Assembly (NCBI GenBank): GCA_021741155.1
Contig: JAIOYP010000004.1
Span: forward strand, 78,371 to 142,370
DNA from: Flavobacteriales bacterium
GTDB lineage: Bacteria > Bacteroidota > Bacteroidia > UBA10329
Reading direction: 5' to 3'
DNA length: 64,000 nucleotides
The notes below the pieces were generated by a model. It was not told where the DNA came from. It saw only the letters and a list, made by a program, of their open reading frames with translations, and did no database searches. Below are positions 17,003 through 26,465 of the stretch, one piece after another. Both the position numbers and the translations under genes were made by a program. Within the stretch, counting starts at the first letter, position 1; each line of letters begins with the position of its first letter.

Positions 17003-17246
17003 GTTATCCCTACTAGGAACTTGTGCTCTCTACCAATATCACTTACCAATAAACCAATGCAACCAAAACAGAGTTTAGAATTCCCTCAAGTAACATATTC
17101 TCGCAATCTGACGGTTACATCAATCAGAATTAGAGATGCTGTATCTATAACCTTCAATCCATTCAAAGGTAGAACCACTAACCGATTCCCTATATTGGCA
17201 ACCTTTAACAGTTCCTTTTGGAATCTATCAAACCTCTCTTAGTTCC

Positions 17247-18233
17247 ATGTCCTTTCTAGATTCTATTTCTGCCGAAGCCCAACGGGTAATGACCGAATAC
17301 GAGATTACCGAACTAATGATTTATGGTGGCCCCGTGTTTATTGGGTTAATTGTGGTAGAAATCATCTTCAGTCTCAAATACAATCCTGAACTCTATAAGT
17401 GGAAAGACCTCGCCACTAGTGGCACTATGGGCGTAGGAGCAGCAGCATTGGCAGGCGTGGCCAAAGCGTTTTCGCTCATCGTGTTCTCGGTGGTTTACAT
17501 TCTATTTAACCCAGAAGGAGCTGACGGTGTGCGTCACAACATCATGGGCGGATGGGCTGCATTTGGCTTAGGCACATGGTACATCTGGCTTATTTGTCAA
17601 GTGCTTGATGATTTTAGTTACTACATGGTGCATCGAGCCAACCACGAAGTGCGTTTTCTGTGGGCAGCGCATATCGTTCATCATTCATCAGACCATTTCA
17701 ATCTGGGAACCGCAGTGCGCAACGGATGGGTAACACTTTTCTACAAACCGTTCTTTTATATGTGGATTTGTGCCCTTGGCTTCCACCCTATTATGCTTAT
17801 GACTTGTTTGAGTATTGAAGCCTTTTGGCAATACCAACTGCACGTGCAATGGATGCCACGTTTGGGATTCCTAGAAAAGATATTCAACCTGCACAAGCAC
17901 CACGAAGTACACCACTCGTCAGACATCGAATACCTCGATAAAAATCATGGTGGATTCCTCATCATTTTCGACAAGTTGTTTGGTACATATATGGATAAAG
18001 ACGATAGCAAAATAATCAAATACGGTGTTTTGCATCCTCCAACATCTCACAATCCAATCGAAGTTCTTTCGCACGAATACGTACATATTTGGCATGATGT
18101 GTTGAATGCCAAAACATGGAAAGGCCGCTTTATGTATGTGTTTGGCCCTCCGGGATGGAACGAGGATGGAACAGGAAAGACCAGCAAGATGATGCAAGCC
18201 GAACTGAAAATGCAACGAAAGAAAGCTGCTTAA
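17247..18233 (+). CDS. Sterol desaturase / fatty-acid hydroxylase family membrane enzyme
   Basis: 328 residues. A di-iron integral membrane oxygenase. The histidine clusters are clear: HRANH (about 130), HIVHHSSDH (about 147) and HKHHEVHHSSD (about 215), with four to five hydrophobic segments around them (GGPVFIGLIVVEIIFSL, AFSLIVFSVVYILF, FFYMWICALGF). The likely action is hydroxylation of a lipid or isoprenoid at the inner membrane; the substrate is not shown. The gene stands alone, 61 bases before the FMN oxidase gene. Confidence 0.88.
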   Translation: MSFLDSISAEAQRVMTEYEITELMIYGGPVFIGLIVVEIIFSLKYNPELYKWKDLATSGTMGVGAAALAGVAKAFSLIVFSVVYILFNPEGADGVRHNIMGGWAAFGLGTWYIWLICQVLDDFSYYMVHRANHEVRFLWAAHIVHHSSDHFNLGTAVRNGWVTLFYKPFFYMWICALGFHPIMLMTCLSIEAFWQYQLHVQWMPRLGFLEKIFNLHKHHEVHHSSDIEYLDKNHGGFLIIFDKLFGTYMDKDDSKIIKYGVLHPPTSHNPIEVLSHEYVHIWHDVLNAKTWKGRFMYVFGPPGWNEDGTGKTSKMMQAELKMQRKKAA

Positions 18234-18294
18234 ACTATTTCATAGACTGCGTCCGAAGCAATAAAACCAGATAGAAGTTGACTAAATTTCGGGC

Positions 18295-19446
18295 ATGCCA
18301 ACACTAAACGAATGCTTCTCCATTGCCGATTTGCGCAAGCTTACCATCAAGAAGCTCCCTTCGGTGATGTTCGATTACTTAGAAGGATCGGCCGAAGATG
18401 AACTTACAGCCGAATGGAATCGCAATTCCTTCAGCAAGTATGAATTTGTGCCGCGTGTGTTAAAGGATGTAAGCAAGATTGACCTCTCGGCTACTTTTCA
18501 GGGCGTAAAGATTGATTTACCCATCGTTACGGCTCCAACAGGAATGACCCGCATGTTCCATTGGGAAGGAGAAAAAGCGGTAGTACGCGCTACGCACAAA
18601 GCTGGCACAGCCTATATATTGAGTACTGTTGCTACAACATCTATTGAAGATGTGGCTAAGGAATCGAAAGGGCCACTTTTCTTTCAGATTTATGCTTGGC
18701 ACGACCGAAAAATGGTCTACGATTTTATTGAACGCTGTAAGAAGGAAAACTACGATGGGTTGATGCTTGCAGTTGACCTTGCTTCTCTTGGCAAACGCGA
18801 ACGCGATTTAAGAAACGGACATGGAAGACCAACCGTTTTGAGGAAGAACACAGCGCTTTCCGCTTTGAGTAAACCAACATGGCTCTTCAATTTTCTCACC
18901 AAACCCAAAATGCGCATGGCCAATATGGTCGAACACTTGCCGCATGGCGCAGATGCGTTGAAGGTGGTTGACTCGGTCAATCAGCAATTCAGTGCATCGG
19001 TTACTTGGGAAGACGCCAAAGAACTCCAAAAACTATGGGGCGGTAAGTTTATGCTGAAGGGTATTCAATCGGTTGAAGATGCCATTCTTGCTGCCGAAAT
19101 GGGCGCAACAGGCATCATTCTTTCCAACCATGGTGGCCGCCAGTTAGATGGCGCACCCACAGGATTAGACCTCCTACCCGATGTAGTTAAAGCTGTAGGT
19201 CCGAACATTGAAGTAATTGTTGATGGTGGCATTCAACGTGGCTCGGATGTGATTAAAGCAATTGCACTTGGTGCTAGCAGCGTTCTTATTGGCCGCGCTT
19301 ACCTCTACGGTTTGGCAGCAGGTGGCGAGGTTGGCGTAACCCGTACCTACGACATACTACGTGATGAAATGACTCGCGTAATGCAGTTGATTGGTTGCAG
19401 TTCTATTTCAGAACTTGGCCCACAACACATCAAACGGCATGTATAA
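18295..19446 (+). CDS. FMN-dependent alpha-hydroxyacid oxidase/dehydrogenase (lactate type)
   Basis: 383 residues. This TIM-barrel flavoenzyme family oxidises L-lactate or related 2-hydroxyacids to 2-oxoacids. Motifs are FDYLEGSAEDELT near the N-terminus, PIVTAPTGMTRM (FMN), FFQIYAWHDR, LGKRERDLRNGH, MLKGIQSVEDA, the catalytic-His strand ILSNHGGRQLDGAP, and VDGGIQRGSDVIKA...LIGRAYLYG (phosphate). In LDH/GOX relatives the lid reads VDTPxxGxRExDxR; here it is VDLASLGKRERDLR. Whether it is a dehydrogenase or an oxidase cannot be decided from sequence. No lactate permease or iron-sulfur partner is adjacent. Confidence 0.88.
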   Translation: MPTLNECFSIADLRKLTIKKLPSVMFDYLEGSAEDELTAEWNRNSFSKYEFVPRVLKDVSKIDLSATFQGVKIDLPIVTAPTGMTRMFHWEGEKAVVRATHKAGTAYILSTVATTSIEDVAKESKGPLFFQIYAWHDRKMVYDFIERCKKENYDGLMLAVDLASLGKRERDLRNGHGRPTVLRKNTALSALSKPTWLFNFLTKPKMRMANMVEHLPHGADALKVVDSVNQQFSASVTWEDAKELQKLWGGKFMLKGIQSVEDAILAAEMGATGIILSNHGGRQLDGAPTGLDLLPDVVKAVGPNIEVIVDGGIQRGSDVIKAIALGASSVLIGRAYLYGLAAGGEVGVTRTYDILRDEMTRVMQLIGCSSISELGPQHIKRHV

Positions 19447-19480
19447 CTTATGACATTCTTGCACCTATGGTAGTTTCACA

Positions 19481-19512
19481 TTGGTCTTCATGTTACATTA
19501 TCCTTAATTTCA
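19481..19512 (+). promoter_or_regulatory. Candidate promoter of the SGNH hydrolase gene
   Basis: TTG at 19481 and TAATTTCA at 19505 are separated by 21 bases, close to the Bacteroidota TTTG-N19-21-TAnnTTTG pattern. The ATG follows 25 bases later. Confidence 0.35.
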
Positions 19513-19537
19513 GCGTTCTCAAATCACTAAAAACCCC

Positions 19538-21190
19538 ATGAAAAAAATTTTTACACTCTCAACGCTTCTTGCATTTGGAACACTAACCGCTAATGCCCAA
19601 TGCGTAGAAGCACCAAAAAACCGAGTCCTATTGGTTGGTGACAGCTGGGCTTCGTTCATGAATGCCGATCAAACAATCACAAATGGTTTGAAAATTCTTG
19701 GTCATTCGGACAAGAAATTCACTTCCAGCGTTGTGATTGCGGAGAATGGCGCACAAACAGATGATTTTCTAACCCAAACAAAGCAAGATGCTATTCAGGC
19801 ACTCATAGATGCCAATCCTAGCATCGATATGATTCACCTCAGTATTGGTGGAAATGATGTGATGGGAGATTGGAACATTAACTATACACAGCACCAAACA
19901 GATAGCATGCAAGCTTCTGTGGCGACTAGGTTAGAAGAAGTAATTGAGTTCCTTAAAAGTACACGACCTGGAATACGGGTTTTCTGGGCTGGTTATGCCT
20001 ATCCTAACTTTGAAGAGGTGATAACTACATCAGGAGTTGGAAGCCTTCACCCTTTCTATGGTACTTGGGACGGCATGGGACAACCTACTTTCATACAGAT
20101 AAACTCGCTTCTAAACGCCTTCTCTGATTCGGTTGCAGCCTATACTGATGCCGACCCACTAGTTGATTTTGTAAGGGCTCAAGCTATTTTGCAATATACG
20201 TATGGACAGTCCACACCTTTGGGAGTAGCTCCAGGTGGTACCTACCCTGCGTTTTCTCAACCTCTTCCATTAGGAGATCCTTCTTATCCTTCTCCAAAAG
20301 AGACCATGAGGTTGTATGCTGGAATCTTTACCGATTGTTTTCACCTTACTGCCGCTGCTTATGAGACAATGTTCGTATATCAAGGAGAGCATTTCTATCA
20401 GAATTATTTCATGGACGATATGTATGCGCTGTCTGAAGGCGGAAATATGGACGGGTCAGTATCTTCGGCTGGAGATGTTTCTTCTACCATTATGTTGGGA
20501 GAATCGGGAGGTAATGAAGTAGCCGCAGTTGTTTCTTTCAATACACAACAAATGGCAGACACCACCTTGGCTGGTGCAAGTATTTTTCTGCGAAGAGAGA
20601 GCATTACAGGTACAAATCCAATTGCCGCTAACGATGTTGTAGTAACCATGGTTAATGGAACACTGGGAACAACAGCCGAAGTTGAAGCGGTTGATTATGT
20701 TGATACTGGCGATGCATCTGGCGAGCCATGTAAGCACGGTTCTTTCAACAATAACGCGAAGGATGGTCACTGGTTACGTCTTGACCTTACAGCAGAAATG
20801 CTTGCCAACATCAGTGCCTCAGAACACATTCAGTTCATGATTTCTGTTCCAGGATTTACAGGTGGATCTATCACATTCAACGATGCATCTGATCCGTCAA
20901 AAGCACCTAAATTGAACTTGAAGTATGGCGAAGAACCATCTTCAGTTACTGAAATTCGCGCAGCAAAAGAATTGCCAGTTTATCCTATCCCAACTGTTGG
21001 ACCACTTACGGTTGATGTAGCTACGAATTCGGTTCTATCTATTGATGTTATCAACGTGTTGGGTGCTGTGGTTTTAAGACCAATAGTTAGCAACAACAAA
21101 ATTGACATCTCTTCTTTGCCAAATGGTTCTTACATCCTAAAAATCACAACAAAAGAAGGCGTTAGTGCAAAACGCATTATCAAGCGTTAA
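19538..21190 (+). CDS. Secreted SGNH/GDSL hydrolase with T9SS C-terminal domain
   Basis: 550 residues. The signal peptide ends at TANAQ (about 20). The SGNH blocks are VLLVGDSWASF (block I, catalytic Ser), IHLSIGGNDV (block III, GGND) and TDCFHLTAAAYE (block V, Asp-x-x-His), so residues 25-290 form an esterase/lipase-like hydrolase. Residues 320-460 form a beta-sandwich-like segment with FLRREST-type strands, possibly a carbohydrate- or surface-binding module. The C-terminus (LPVYPIPTVGPLTVDV to SYILKITTKEGVSAKRIIKR) is a type IX sorting domain, so it is exported to the surface. A strong terminator follows. Confidence 0.9.
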   Translation: MKKIFTLSTLLAFGTLTANAQCVEAPKNRVLLVGDSWASFMNADQTITNGLKILGHSDKKFTSSVVIAENGAQTDDFLTQTKQDAIQALIDANPSIDMIHLSIGGNDVMGDWNINYTQHQTDSMQASVATRLEEVIEFLKSTRPGIRVFWAGYAYPNFEEVITTSGVGSLHPFYGTWDGMGQPTFIQINSLLNAFSDSVAAYTDADPLVDFVRAQAILQYTYGQSTPLGVAPGGTYPAFSQPLPLGDPSYPSPKETMRLYAGIFTDCFHLTAAAYETMFVYQGEHFYQNYFMDDMYALSEGGNMDGSVSSAGDVSSTIMLGESGGNEVAAVVSFNTQQMADTTLAGASIFLRRESITGTNPIAANDVVVTMVNGTLGTTAEVEAVDYVDTGDASGEPCKHGSFNNNAKDGHWLRLDLTAEMLANISASEHIQFMISVPGFTGGSITFNDASDPSKAPKLNLKYGEEPSSVTEIRAAKELPVYPIPTVGPLTVDVATNSVLSIDVINVLGAVVLRPIVSNNKIDISSLPNGSYILKITTKEGVSAKRIIKR

Positions 21191-21211
21191 GCATTTAAAC
21201 TTTTGAGTTCA

Positions 21212-21247
21212 AAAAAGCCCAGTCAGAAGATTCTGACTGGGCTTTTT
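21212..21247. terminator. Bidirectional terminator between convergent genes
   Basis: A perfect 17-base stem (AAAAAGCCCAGTCAGAA and its complement) has a two-base loop and ends in T runs on both strands. It separates the SGNH hydrolase gene from the convergent marR-type gene. Confidence 0.92.
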
Positions 21248-21267
21248 AATTGTTGATTAACTGATTT

Positions 21268-21738
21268 TTACGAGTTTTCGTACGAGGCCATTTTCTCCTT
21301 GAATTCTTCAATGGCATCTGGAATATGGCTTGCCACCTCAAAAAAGGCTGACAATTTCTTCTCATCAATTTGCTTAACGATGGCACGCTCCAAACGGTAA
21401 ACAGCCTTTAGAGCCACTTCGCGCTTTTCTTTTCCTTTTGGGGTGAGGCATACGTAAGACAAGCGTTTGTCTGCTCGATCCTTGTTTCGCAGTATAAATC
21501 CGTCTTCTTCCATTGATTTGAGAATGCGGCTTAAACTGTTTGGCTCCATGCCCAAACGTGGGGCAATTTTGGTTACTGGAGTTCCTTCTTCATCATTGAT
21601 GGCAAGAAGAATGAAAGCCATGCTTACAGAAGCACCGTGCTCAACTGCCATTTCGTTGTAAAGTTTGGAAATCTGAAACCAAGAAGACCTCAACTGATAA
21701 ATGACCAGCTGATCCGCTAATCGTAGAAATTCATCCAT
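21268..21738 (-). CDS. MarR-family transcriptional regulator
   Basis: 156 residues. The winged-helix core is visible: GASVSMAFILLAI (helix 2), GTPVTKIAPRLGMEPNSLSR (helix-turn-helix) and the wing GFILRNKDRADKRLSYVCLT followed by KGKE. Flanking helices form the dimer region. The family binds palindromic operators and is usually released by small aromatic or lipid ligands. It is divergent from a small lipoprotein gene 90 bases away, a plausible target. The ligand is unknown. Confidence 0.9.
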   Translation of the reverse strand: MDEFLRLADQLVIYQLRSSWFQISKLYNEMAVEHGASVSMAFILLAINDEEGTPVTKIAPRLGMEPNSLSRILKSMEEDGFILRNKDRADKRLSYVCLTPKGKEKREVALKAVYRLERAIVKQIDEKKLSAFFEVASHIPDAIEEFKEKMASYENS

Positions 21739-21829
21739 GCGCTAAATATAGGGTTGCAAGATAGCATGAATAGAATGTTTGATTTGACATTGATCAATTG
21801 GGTGGAAGAAAATGCCATAACTTGCGGCC

Positions 21830-22333
21830 ATGATAAAGAAAACCTCGTTAGTCGTCCTCACTTTCGGAATGCTTATTCTCTTGTGGGGTTGCCCTTACAA
21901 ATCGCAGGTAGCCTTAGGGCCTGCCGTAGAGAAGATTCAGTCTCAATACATTGGCTCGTGGGTGTCTGAAACAGATGTGGTTAGCGCAAATCCATCCTAC
22001 TACGTTATAGCTAAGTATGATTCTGTTCGGTATTCCATTGAGCATTCTCAATACAATGATGAGGAAAAGAGTTACAGCACGAAGAGCTATGTGGCTCACA
22101 CTACATCCATAGATGGTTTTGTTTTCATGCATTTGCTAGAATCTGGTACCGAGGAATTTCTCTTGCACCGATTGGTTCTTACTCCTTCAGGAATGACCCT
22201 TTTCGAAGTTACCGACAATATTGATGAGCAATTCGACTCATCAGAGAAGATGAAAGAATTTTTCAAGCAAAACATGCGCCTGAGCTTCTTCTACAACCGA
22301 GACGAAGTTGTGTTGGTTAGAAAGCCGAAGTAA
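21830..22333 (+). CDS. Small lipoprotein of unknown function
   Basis: 167 residues. The signal ends in a lipobox, MLILLWGC (Cys at about 21). The body is predicted beta-rich with GSWVSETDVVSANPSYYVIA, then SVRYSIEHSQY and YVAHTTSIDGFVFMHLLE, which could be a lipocalin- or YceI-like small barrel, but no family is recognised. It is divergent from the MarR regulator. Its 3' end overlaps the convergent esterase gene by 17 bases, so antisense interference between the two messages is possible. Confidence 0.75.
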   Translation: MIKKTSLVVLTFGMLILLWGCPYKSQVALGPAVEKIQSQYIGSWVSETDVVSANPSYYVIAKYDSVRYSIEHSQYNDEEKSYSTKSYVAHTTSIDGFVFMHLLESGTEEFLLHRLVLTPSGMTLFEVTDNIDEQFDSSEKMKEFFKQNMRLSFFYNRDEVVLVRKPK

Positions 22334-23972
22334 GCTTCTTTTCTGAACCGATTAAGTTCCTATCGGCATCAAAGTATTGAATAAACAGCAACTGAGCCGC
22401 TGACCATTTTTGAGCTGAAAATTCGCTCGGATTACCGATTTCGACAATCAATCTTCCCATGGCATCAAACACCTTGATGGTGGCAACGCCCGTAAGCGCA
22501 TGAAATTGTTCTTGAATACCAACCGCTACTAATGGCTCCGAAAGCGTGCTGCAGCCTTCGGCATTCGTTGCTTCTACTGAATAATGGCCAAACGAAGTAG
22601 GAATTAACTGCGATTGGTTCTCGCCTTGCAACAACTGCCCATCTACATACCATTGGTAGTGAGGATAATTACCTGAGGCTTCTAGCAAACCGTTGGTGTT
22701 GGTTATGCTTACGATTGGTGATGGATTCACTTCTACCTCCATCGTGGTTGGAAAAGAAAAAGCTTCTAAATGATTGAAAACAACTGCCTCCACATCATAA
22801 ATTCCTTGGTTGTTCCACACAACACCAAGGCTAGATGAATCTGCGCTTGACCACACAATGTCTCCCAATTCAACATTCCAGCAGCCTCTCCCTCCTAGTG
22901 GAAAGTTGGTTATCTGAATAAAGACGGTATCTGATTGGCATGCTGGAGAAGAAACCAGCAACTGTGGTTGTGCCGGACGAATGTTCTCATATAAAAAGGA
23001 GATGATGCTATCTGTAATCGGATTCCAGTATTCAGTTGGGCCGCCCACCATCACGTTATTCACGTTCAAACCCCAAATGTTATGTCCGGTTGGAAACGTA
23101 TTTAACTCGGCATTTCCTCCTAAATGATTGACACGAGCTGCAATGTTTTTAGAACCGAACACTTCTGGCATCAAGAACAGAGCGGTAAATGGGAAGCCAT
23201 AATCGTAAGGAACAATGAGGTCGTCTGTACCATGGAAGAGCGTCATGGGAACAATCTCATCCTGCTGAATATAACTCGTATCCATAAGCGCACCCCAGAG
23301 ATTGATAATGCCACGCACATTGGTTGTGTGCTGATACCCATTTCCAGCACAGTTTACGCATCCTAAATCGGGGTCTGCACCAAAGATTCCAGATTGAAAT
23401 GTAGAAGCAGGCCGTTCATTATCATCTAAGAAAACGGCATGCATGGCAGAGAATCCGCCAGCACTTACGCCACCCACAAAAACGTAATTGGTATCGATAC
23501 CGTATGTGCCCGAAAACTCCTTCAAATAACGAATGGCCGAACTGTAATCCTGTGCTGCACGATAAATGGCACGAACGGCACTTGAACTGCTCGCCACATT
23601 CATATTCATTCTGTAATTAATGCAGGCCGTTACATAGCCTTTCTTAGCCAAACTATCGCAGGTTGCCCAAACATCCTCATCATCCTTAGTACCGAAAAGG
23701 TAGCCGCCTCCATAAGCCAAAATTACCAATGGTCGCTTTTCCAATACATCACCTACAGGAAAGAAAATATCCATGGTCATGGCTTGGTTTACCGTGACAT
23801 TCTCGGCTACATAAACAGCTGTAAGTGCTGGCGAATTTCCATACACAACGTCCTGTGAAACAGAAGATTGGAATATATTACTTAAATATCGTTCTGAAGT
23901 GCAGTTCTGTGCGAATATGTTGATGGAAATCAAAGTAAACACCGCAGATATGAAAGTTTGTGCTCGTAACAT
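22317..23972 (-). CDS. Secreted alpha/beta-hydrolase (carboxylesterase type) with C-terminal modules
   Basis: 551 residues. The signal peptide ends at NIFAQ. The hydrolase fold shows the oxyanion loop LAYGGGYLFG (about 90), the nucleophile elbow FVGGVSAGGFSAMH (GxSxG, about 165), an acid in FHGTDDLIVPYDYG (about 240) and His in FPTGHNIWG (about 285). Residues 330-450 hold a PKD/Ig-like repeat (PSPIVSITNTNG). The end (VKVFDAMGRLIVEIG... LLFIQYFDADRNLIGSEK) resembles a divergent T9SS sorting domain. Its natural substrate is unknown. It starts next to a dispersed repeat at 23976-24007. Confidence 0.83.
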   Translation of the reverse strand: MLRAQTFISAVFTLISINIFAQNCTSERYLSNIFQSSVSQDVVYGNSPALTAVYVAENVTVNQAMTMDIFFPVGDVLEKRPLVILAYGGGYLFGTKDDEDVWATCDSLAKKGYVTACINYRMNMNVASSSSAVRAIYRAAQDYSSAIRYLKEFSGTYGIDTNYVFVGGVSAGGFSAMHAVFLDDNERPASTFQSGIFGADPDLGCVNCAGNGYQHTTNVRGIINLWGALMDTSYIQQDEIVPMTLFHGTDDLIVPYDYGFPFTALFLMPEVFGSKNIAARVNHLGGNAELNTFPTGHNIWGLNVNNVMVGGPTEYWNPITDSIISFLYENIRPAQPQLLVSSPACQSDTVFIQITNFPLGGRGCWNVELGDIVWSSADSSSLGVVWNNQGIYDVEAVVFNHLEAFSFPTTMEVEVNPSPIVSITNTNGLLEASGNYPHYQWYVDGQLLQGENQSQLIPTSFGHYSVEATNAEGCSTLSEPLVAVGIQEQFHALTGVATIKVFDAMGRLIVEIGNPSEFSAQKWSAAQLLFIQYFDADRNLIGSEKKLTSAF

Positions 23973-23975
23973 GGG

Positions 23976-24007
23976 ATTGCTTCAGTCGTTCCTCCTTCGC
24001 AATGACG
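23976..24007. repeat. Dispersed intergenic repeat (CTTCAGTCGTTCCTCCTTCGC)
   Basis: The unit runs ATTGCTTCAGTCGTTCC-TCCTTCGCAATGACG, with ATTGC/GCAAT ends able to pair. A degraded copy is present at 9003-9032. It lies between two leftward genes. Confidence 0.5.
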
Positions 24008-24012
24008 CGATT

Positions 24013-24867
24013 CTAATTTTTTAGTGCTGCCAAGATGTCCTCTGGCCTCGTTCTTAGTCTGTAATTGGTTGTAAGGTCGGAAAAAATCACTTTCCCATTC
24101 TCATCTAAAACAAAGGTGGTTGGTTTGGGCACATCGTTCTCGTATCCGAGCACCTGAAAACCAGCTGGCAGGCCGTTCTCTTGTAAAATTCCCAAGGTTT
24201 TTGCGGCACTGTTGTTTACATCAACGAAGAAATCGAAATCCATTCCTACTCGTTTAGCGTGGTTGCGACTTTTATCATGCGACTGCGGACTGATGAGCGT
24301 AATCTTCACGCCTAATTCCTTGAATTTAGTTTCAAAATCAGTCAGTTCTTTTACTTGGGCTGTGCAAATAGGGCACCAATTGCCACGATAGAAAAGCACC
24401 AACCGCTTTTGGCCTTTCCAATCATTCGAACTCAATTTTTTGCCATCGTAATCTTCCAATTCAATCGTTGGCAATTGTTTTCCTTCCTTGATTCGGTCCT
24501 TGCTTCTATCTCCAAGCTCTGAATACCATACCACATACGCTGCCCAACCAGATAAACAAATCATACCTAGAATAGGCCCGATAGAGGCTATTTGTTGGTC
24601 ATAACTCTGAAATATGGCATACATAGTTGTTCCGAAAATGGACATACTGAAGCCCATCAATCCGGGCGATGTTCTTGGAACGCGCACTAAATACAATCGT
24701 GCGAAATACAACACGATGGTGGCAGCAGAAACGGTTACACTAAGCCAAATACTGCGATTAGCACCTTGCGTTATGGCAATTATTCCAATAACTGAAACAA
24801 TAACCGCGTACGTGACCAACGCGGTAAGAAAGATGGATTTGAGTTTGTTTTCGAGGGATTCGCTCAT
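24013..24867 (-). CDS. Membrane-anchored peroxiredoxin-like (AhpC/TSA) protein
   Basis: 284 residues. The first about 125 residues hold four hydrophobic helices (IFLTALVTYAVIVSVIGIIAI, IWLSVTVSAATIVLYFARLYL, LMGFSMSIFGTTMYAIF, IGPILGMICLSGWAAYVVWY). A thioredoxin-fold domain follows: LVLFYRGNWCPICTAQVKEL gives a CxxC-type active site, then VKITLISPQSHD and the cis-Pro region PKPTTFVLDENG. The domain should face one side of the inner membrane and act as a thiol peroxidase or reductase. Fusion of a Prx-like domain to a four-helix membrane anchor is less usual than the soluble or TlpA forms. Confidence 0.85.
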   Translation of the reverse strand: MSESLENKLKSIFLTALVTYAVIVSVIGIIAITQGANRSIWLSVTVSAATIVLYFARLYLVRVPRTSPGLMGFSMSIFGTTMYAIFQSYDQQIASIGPILGMICLSGWAAYVVWYSELGDRSKDRIKEGKQLPTIELEDYDGKKLSSNDWKGQKRLVLFYRGNWCPICTAQVKELTDFETKFKELGVKITLISPQSHDKSRNHAKRVGMDFDFFVDVNNSAAKTLGILQENGLPAGFQVLGYENDVPKPTTFVLDENGKVIFSDLTTNYRLRTRPEDILAALKN

Positions 24868-24976
24868 GGGATAAAGGTAGCTGATTGGTCGCTATGCTCC
24901 TGATTATTGCACAGAGACGAATGCTCCTGATTTTCAAAAAGAATGCACAAAGATGCCCAGAGACCGTTTGTCACTC

Positions 24977-26308
24977 CTAATCAACCGCCACCCTCAGCAC
25001 CGAACTGCCAACGCGTACGAGATAAAATCCAGCGCTCCATTCGGAAGTACGCACAGACAGCGAGTTACTCATGCTGCTCTCATACACCAACTTCCCAAAA
25101 AGGTCATACACAAGCACCGCTTGTTGTGCTGCTTGGTTGTCTTCAATTGAGAGATAGAAAGCATCAGAACATGGATTTGGGAATACACGCAACGCCACAT
25201 CGTTGCTTGCAGACACTACGCTTGTAGGCGAAGCAGAAGCCACTTTTCGGATGGCATGATTACCATAATCGCCAATCACTACATTATTGTTATTGTCTAA
25301 CGTAATTGCCGAAGGATTGGCAAACTGAGCCAACAGCGCAGGGCCATTATTACCACTATACCCAGGTACAAAACCACCAACACCAGCAAAGGCAGAGATG
25401 ATACCAGATGCATCTATTTTCCTAATCATATTATGAGCCGATTCGCATACGTAGATAACTCCAGCGGCATCTACCACCAAACCATACGGATATAAAAGTT
25501 GTGCGTTGATGGCTGGTCCGCCATCTCCCGAACTACCAAAATTTCCTGTTCCAGCAACGGTTGTAAGTATACCCGAAGTATTGATTTTTCTAATTCTAAA
25601 TCCTCCAAATTCGCTAAAGAATAAATTGCCATTGGCATCCATAAAAACAGCTGCCGGAGAATTTACCATTGAAGTAGCAGCTACAACGCCTTCACCGCCA
25701 TAGCCCGGATTTCCAGAACCATCGCCCGCCACGGTAGTAATAATTCCTGCACCATCTATTTTTCGGATGTTGTGATAGGTTTGATTAGCCAGATAAACAT
25801 TGCCAAGAGGGTCTAAGCAAATGCCGCTTACAAAACCAAGCTCGGCATTAATGGCCAAACCACCATCGCCACTATATCCTTCATCTCCATTTCCTGCAAT
25901 GGTATTGATGTTGCCAAGAGCATCAACTTTTCTAATTCTAAAGTTGTCTGCATCGCTGAGATAAATATTACCAGCATTATCCACCGCAACTGCTGCCACT
26001 CTATTCATTTGAGCGTTTGTGGCTATGCCTCCATCGCCACTAAAACCCATTACTCCAGTTCCTGCAACGGTAGATATGTATCCATTGGCGTCTATTTTAC
26101 GCACCACATGGTTGTAATCTTCGGCTATGAACAAGTTGCCTGATTGATCATAAGCAATCTGATTCGGATTCCTTAAAAGTGCGTTAACGGCAAGACCACC
26201 ATCTCCCGCATATCCTTCTGTTCCATTACCCGCTATCGTTGTAATGGTTTGAGCCTGAACCGTAAGAGAATACACCAATATCAGTGCGATAAAAAACAGC
26301 TTGTTCAT
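24977..26308 (-). CDS. Secreted NHL-repeat propeller protein with T9SS C-terminal domain
   Basis: 443 residues. The signal peptide ends at LTVQAQ. About six NHL blades follow, each with the pattern ITTIAGNGTEGYAGDGG, then NPNQIAYDQSGNLFIAEDYN and VVRKID (residues 22-350), forming a beta-propeller. From about 365 (ALRVFPNPCSDAFYLSIED) to the end is a type A sorting domain. It should be a surface or extracellular protein for binding or scaffolding. The repeated GDGG loops could bind calcium. No functional partner is adjacent. Confidence 0.88.
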   Translation of the reverse strand: MNKLFFIALILVYSLTVQAQTITTIAGNGTEGYAGDGGLAVNALLRNPNQIAYDQSGNLFIAEDYNHVVRKIDANGYISTVAGTGVMGFSGDGGIATNAQMNRVAAVAVDNAGNIYLSDADNFRIRKVDALGNINTIAGNGDEGYSGDGGLAINAELGFVSGICLDPLGNVYLANQTYHNIRKIDGAGIITTVAGDGSGNPGYGGEGVVAATSMVNSPAAVFMDANGNLFFSEFGGFRIRKINTSGILTTVAGTGNFGSSGDGGPAINAQLLYPYGLVVDAAGVIYVCESAHNMIRKIDASGIISAFAGVGGFVPGYSGNNGPALLAQFANPSAITLDNNNNVVIGDYGNHAIRKVASASPTSVVSASNDVALRVFPNPCSDAFYLSIEDNQAAQQAVLVYDLFGKLVYESSMSNSLSVRTSEWSAGFYLVRVGSSVLRVAVD

Positions 26309-26415
26309 AGTCTAAAGAGCCTTAATAGTGTATTGAATTATACCCTATTTAATTGCTCAAAAGTATTCATTTTCAAAGGTGAAAATCCAATAGAAAGGTG
26401 CTTCTCAAAACCAAA

Positions 26416-26442
26416 AAAGCCCAACCGAATTAGTTGGGCTTT
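26416..26442 (-). terminator. Terminator of the Pro/Thr-rich protein gene
   Basis: A perfect ten-base stem AAAGCCCAAC / GTTGGGCTTT with a seven-base loop is followed leftward by six T on the minus strand. It ends the 26466-27818 transcript. Confidence 0.88.
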
Positions 26443-26465
26443 CTTGTTTGTTTCCGCAGCAATTA

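Noticed and set aside
17021..17242. 73-codon frame between the DUF4249 and hydroxylase genes
   Set aside because: No motif, no start context and low-complexity sequence; likely intergenic.
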